The notes beneath the pieces were generated by a model. That model ran no database searches and had not been told where the DNA came from. It worked only from the letters and a program-made list of their open reading frames with translations. Source: Nymphaea colorata (Eukaryota > Streptophyta > Magnoliopsida > Nymphaeales > Nymphaeaceae). From it: a DNA stretch of 12,735 nucleotides. Position numbers and translations under genes: made by a program. Shown here piece after piece: positions 7,950-12,735 of this stretch (the stretch's first letter is position 1; each line of letters starts with the position of its first letter). Location of the stretch: NCBI RefSeq assembly GCF_008831285.2, contig NW_022204876.1, positions 17,501 through 30,235 on the forward strand. The letters are read 5' to 3'.

Positions 7950-8580
7950 GGAACGATCTTCCTTCAAGTTTCGAGGGATAAAAAAGAAAAACGTATTCAT
8001 CCTTGTCAAGACGACGGACGCTCCCATCTTATTGATATTTGATTTCTACCGGATTAAACCAACGGGTTGGAATGAATCAACCGATGGATCCTTTCCAGTT
8101 TCATTTCAGATTTTTCAAAAATAATCCCTCCCATGAGCTATGGATCTATTACAAATTGATGAATCATCCCATGGATTTTCATTCTATAATCTTATGGTGT
8201 CTACACGCTATGCACACAAAATGGATAGTTATCCTTACCCCATTTTTATCATGGAATGCTTATTCCATTTTTTTATTATCATAATGAAATCCAATTTTGG
8301 TTAGGTTATGATAGGATAGGTTATTGTTTATTATATTAGTATTAGAATCTGTAGAAAAAATTCCTTGATTCTTGCATTTCAATGAAATAGCTAATAGTCT
8401 CATTGGTATACTACTAAATTGGAATCGAAAATCCAACCGTATTCAAATAGTTCCTTATTGATCCCTTCCCAAAAGTACTGAGTAAAAGATCCACATTTTT
8501 TGATTTTATAATTAGTTTAATTAGTTATTAGTCTTTTTTTTTATGTCATTTCGTATCGTACAATTCCTTTGTTGTGGGAT

Positions 8581-8602
8581 CATTTACCCGCGAGGGGTAA
8601 TG
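8581..8602 (+). promoter_or_regulatory. Stem-loop in the ycf3 5' leader
   Basis: TACCC pairs with GGGTA around GCGAG, and the stem can be extended by CAT/ATG with a bulged T. It ends about 28 nt before the ycf3 ATG. A plausible role is leader stabilisation or an RNA-binding-protein site; this is inference. Confidence 0.45.
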
Positions 8603-8630
8603 AGAAGAATTATAAAATGGATTGCAAACT

Positions 8631-10684
8631 ATGCCTAGATCTCGGATAAATGGAAATTTTATTGATAAAACCTCTTCAATTGTAGCCAATATCTTATTAC
8701 GAATAATTCCGACAACTTCGGGAGAAAAAGAGGCATTTACCTATTACAGAGATGGTGCGATTTGATTCCTTTTTTCTTACTTACCACTCTATTTCATTTA
8801 TTCTTATTCTTACAAAAAGAGACACGATTCGGTATGGAAAGAAAAAGATTGGTAAAAACCTACGCTTGGTGAAGGTGAAGTTTGGAGATAGAGCAATCCC
8901 TTCTGTCGTGTATCCTCGATTGATGCAACCTCAGATGCTTCAATTGTCGATTCTAGTATTGAGCGAAAGGTTACACCTATAGGTTCTGTATTGCATGTCA
9001 ATTCTACTGTAATAGTGCCAATAGGTGGCATAGGGGAAGAAGCACTACACCTAGGAATCAACAAAACGAAAACTTTGTTATATAATTCCCCCTTCTTCTT
9101 ATCGGGATCGGGACTACCAAGAATGGTTAGGACAACAAACATCCATCTCGTTCGTACTTTGGATACCCGTATAACCATCAAAGATCGTTGAAGTGACTAA
9201 TTCCTGGAAATAGGGGGCGTTAAGAACAAAGAAATTGCTGGAGTTACCATTTTTCTCTAAGAAAGACCAACATGTTTGGTATTAAGTAAGAAAAGACCTC
9301 TTGCAGGAAGGCTGGCTAGAGATTTCTTGTAAAAACACTAGCCCCTGTCAGTTCATAAGGAAAATATTTAAATCTTTTTGGTTTTGGTTTGATTCCATGG
9401 ATTATTTCCCTTAATATTATATTATGCGCAGAAGGGAGGAGCCGTATGAGATGGAAATCTCACGTACGGTTCTGGAACGGAGATTCTTGGAATGAACGAC
9501 CGTAACGGATGTCAGCTCAATCTGAAGGAAATTATGCGGAAGCTTTACAGAATTATTATGAAGCTATGCGACCAGAAATTGATCCCTACGATCGAAGTTA
9601 TATACTCTATAATATAGGCCTTATACACACAAGTAACGGAGAACATACGAAGGCTTTGGAATATTATTTCCGAGCACTAGAACGAAATCCATTCTTACCA
9701 CAAGCTTCTAATAATATGGCCGTGATCTGCCATTACGTGCGACTATCTCTACTATAGAAATAGAAAGAAGGAAAGAAAGATCAAATCCGCTAGTATTAAA
9801 ACCTCCTATTGCTAGTACTAGGAAATCTAAGGAGAAACAAAAAAAATAGGCTTTCTACATATCCATTGTCCAAAGGGGAACGATTTTTAGAAGCTGTAGC
9901 AAAAAAACAGACTTCATAGAAGCCGATATATGAAGAACTAAGTATAGCCCTTATACTAGATTCTATGGATAAAGGATCTAATTGATAAAAGAAGCACCGT
10001 AAAGATCAATTATTGAGGTTTTTGGCCGATACAATAAGACCTGCTTACTTATGTATGTCATAATATGACATAAAAGTTAGGAATCAACTTATGTAATAGG
10101 GTTGATCCACTAAGGTATTGAGCAGCGGTGTAGTATCAGATCCCAAGGAGAGTAAGTCCTTTTTTCTTATCGAAGAAAGTCTTTTTCAAAGATTCTATAT
10201 GAATTTCTAGACGAAACCGAGATAGTTAACTTTCAGAAAACTCTAATGATAGAGGGAGATATCTATGCTTCATTCTTCTGAGAGTGGGAGAAGAGATAAA
10301 ACTGATTATTGATCCAAATCGGAGTTTGAAACTCATGTAATTAACTTAACCTCTTCAGGTTATTTGATTTGGCTAATCCAAGAAGGGATAGATCTCCGAT
10401 AAATCTCATTCAGCTAGATACGGTAGATTAAGAAAGATGTAACGCCAAAAAAGAGTTGACTGCTGAGCCGTATGAGGCAGGAAACTCTCAAGTACGGTTC
10501 TAAGGGAAGGAATTGACCTACCTATTCCGACCGGGGAGAAGAGGCCATTCGACAGGGAGATTCAGAAATTGCGGAGGCTTGGTTCGATCAAGCTGCTGAG
10601 TATTGGAAACAAGCCATAGCGCTTACTCCAGGTAATTATATTGAAGCACAGAATTGGTTGAAGATCACAGGGCGGTTCGAATAA
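8631..10684 (+). CDS. ycf3: Photosystem I assembly protein Ycf3 (three exons)
   Basis: Exons are 8631-8754 (124 nt), 9507-9736 (230 nt) and 10532-10684 (153 nt), together 507 nt and 168 residues, the usual angiosperm size. Both introns start GTGCG and end AC, which fixes the junctions. Ycf3 is a thylakoid-associated tetratricopeptide-repeat chaperone needed to assemble photosystem I. TPR-like units lie at about residues 35-68, 72-105 and 120-153, for example [28 protein letters not shown] and [14 protein letters not shown]. Exon 1 reads [16 protein letters not shown] and exon 3 ends [10 protein letters not shown]. Residues S15, P64 and S109 occupy places where relatives have Phe, Leu and Phe, so C-to-U editing at 8674, 9573 and 9708 is likely. 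The frame is intact. psaA, whose product Ycf3 helps assemble, follows on the same strand. Confidence 0.97.
8755..9506 (+). ncRNA. Ycf3 intron 1, group II
   Basis: A 752-nt intron bounded by GTGCG and AC. Domain V is clear at 9439-9472 (GAGCCGTATGAG pairing with CTCACGTACGGTTC around GGAA), followed by domain VI up to the splice site. No maturase ORF is present, so splicing depends on trans-acting factors. Confidence 0.93.
9737..10531 (+). ncRNA. Ycf3 intron 2, group II
   Basis: A 795-nt intron bounded by GTGCG and AC. Domain V lies at 10465-10500 (GAGCCGTATGAGG, loop, CTCAAGTACGGTTC) and resembles that of intron 1. No internal ORF. Intron 2 is the ycf3 intron whose loss has been reported in some lineages; here it is retained. 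Confidence 0.92.
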
Positions 10685-10928
10685 GAACACTTTCTTTTTG
10701 AATTGAATTCACTTAAATTGTTTGTTGGATCCATCAAATAGATTGTTGCCCCGGGGGAATCGATAGAGGAATTTCATTATATCCCTTCTAAGATCGTTCT
10801 TTTTATTTCATTTGGTACCTTATAGGGGTAGACGATATATGCATATGGCACAGAATCTCTTCCTTTCTCTTAGCGATTGCTAACTAATCAAAAAGACGTC
10901 TAAAATCGATATCGGGATATTTCTTATC

Positions 10929-10949
10929 TTAGTCATTAGTAATGACTAA
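10929..10949. repeat. Perfect 9-bp stem hairpin downstream of ycf3
   Basis: TTAGTCATT at 10929-10937 pairs with AATGACTAA at 10941-10949 around AGT. It lies about 245 nt after the ycf3 stop, with no T-run following. Confidence 0.8.
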
Positions 10950-11010
10950 TGAGAGATCTTGTGATTTGTAATGGCGTAATACGTTGCATGTAACGTAGTA
11001 TACAAGTAGA

Positions 11011-11056
11011 CCCATCTAGGCACTCATACATCGAAATATGAGTAGACTAGGTTGGG
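11011..11056 (+). repeat. Extended imperfect hairpin upstream of psaA
   Basis: Three nested helices: CCCA (11011-11014) with TGGG (11053-11056), CTAG (11016-11019) with CTAG (11047-11050), and ACTCATA (11022-11028) with TATGAGT (11037-11043), loop CATCGAAA. It could mark the ycf3 transcript 3' end; that role is inferred. Confidence 0.6.
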
Positions 11057-11110
11057 CCAAAAAGTTGTTTTTGGCTCGCGTCGGGAAGGGATTTACAAAA
11101 AAACGGTCCG

Positions 11111-11137
11111 TTGAGCACCTCATAGATATGTCATAAT
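11111..11137 (+). promoter_or_regulatory. Candidate PEP promoter of psaA
   Basis: TTGAGC at 11111-11116 and CATAAT at 11132-11137 with 15 nt between. Initiation near 11144 would give a leader of about 185 nt, in line with my recollection of psaA leaders. The spacing is slightly short and neither box is perfect. Confidence 0.42.
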
Positions 11138-11171
11138 AGATCCGAACACTTGCCCCGGATAGACTTCCATA

Positions 11172-11191
11172 TCATAATTGCTCATAATTGC
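11172..11191. repeat. 10-bp tandem duplication in psaA leader
   Basis: Two adjacent copies of TCATAATTGC at 11172-11181 and 11182-11191, within the probable 5' untranslated region of psaA. Confidence 0.85.
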
Positions 11192-11269
11192 TCTAGTGAA
11201 TAACTAAGGAAAATTGTGGGGGATAGAAAGGAACTAATCAGAAATATATATTTCTCAGAGGTTCACTAA

Positions 11270-12735
<1,466 letters not shown>

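Larger units (their letters stand above)
7839..8630. other. trnS-ycf3 intergenic spacer and ycf3 leader
   Basis: 792 bp with no gene I can support. An 81-codon open frame at 8039-8284 has no family features and ordinary spacer composition. There is a run of nine T at about 8534-8542. The last 50 bases hold a GC-containing hairpin just before ycf3. Confidence 0.7.

Noticed and set aside
8039-8284. 81-codon plus-strand open frame in the trnS-ycf3 spacer
   Set aside because: No ribosome binding site, no family features, spacer-like composition; no gene is known here in related plastomes.
8810-9191. Open frames on both strands inside ycf3 intron 1, considered as an intron maturase
   Set aside because: Too short and without reverse-transcriptase or maturase X-domain features; plastid ycf3 introns normally lack ORFs.
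9509-9757. Stand-alone 82-codon gene starting at ATG 9509
   Set aside because: It is ycf3 exon 2 read into intron 2; the GTGCG splice site at 9737 and exons 1 and 3 show the true structure.

Overview
The window is a piece of a land-plant chloroplast genome, from the large single-copy region. The gene set and order are diagnostic: trnV-UAC (3' part), ndhC, ndhK, ndhJ, trnF-GAA, trnL-UAA, trnT-UGU, rps4, trnS-GGA, ycf3, psaA. The relative orientations (ndhC-K-J, trnT, rps4, ycf3 and psaA on +; trnF, trnL and trnS on -) are the usual seed-plant arrangement read in reverse. The Rps4 and NdhJ sequences look angiosperm, probably a non-grass monocot. That lineage guess comes from memory of family sequences and is weaker than the plastid assignment.

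Layout. 1-569: most of the trnV-UAC group II intron and its 3' exon; the 5' exon lies left of the window. 570-2538: long AT-rich spacer with short repeats and one unexplained minus-strand ORF. 2539-4206: ndhC-ndhK-ndhJ operon (plastid NDH complex). 4207-5942: trnF and the group I intron-containing trnL on the minus strand. 5943-7436: trnT and rps4. 7437-8630: trnS-GGA on minus and the ycf3 leader. 8631-10684: ycf3 in three exons with two group II introns. 10685-11329: ycf3-psaA spacer with several hairpins and a candidate psaA promoter. 11330-12735: 5' part of psaA, running off the right end.

How the genes relate: ndhC/K/J encode NDH subunits for cyclic electron flow and chlororespiration around photosystem I; psaA encodes one half of the PSI reaction-centre heterodimer; ycf3 encodes a PSI assembly factor. 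rps4 and the tRNAs serve plastid translation.

The most notable signal is reading-frame damage. psaA needs four separate one-base additions and ndhK at least two to recover family-like proteins, all at short runs of identical bases. ndhC, ndhJ, rps4 and ycf3 are intact. All the losses are single-base deletions, which looks more like homopolymer under-calling in the assembly than genuine decay, but it should be tested because a transferred copy (nuclear or mitochondrial plastid DNA) would also fit. Several C-to-U RNA-editing candidates are visible in ndhC and ycf3. I see no new mobile, defence or biosynthetic system; this is otherwise an ordinary plastid region.
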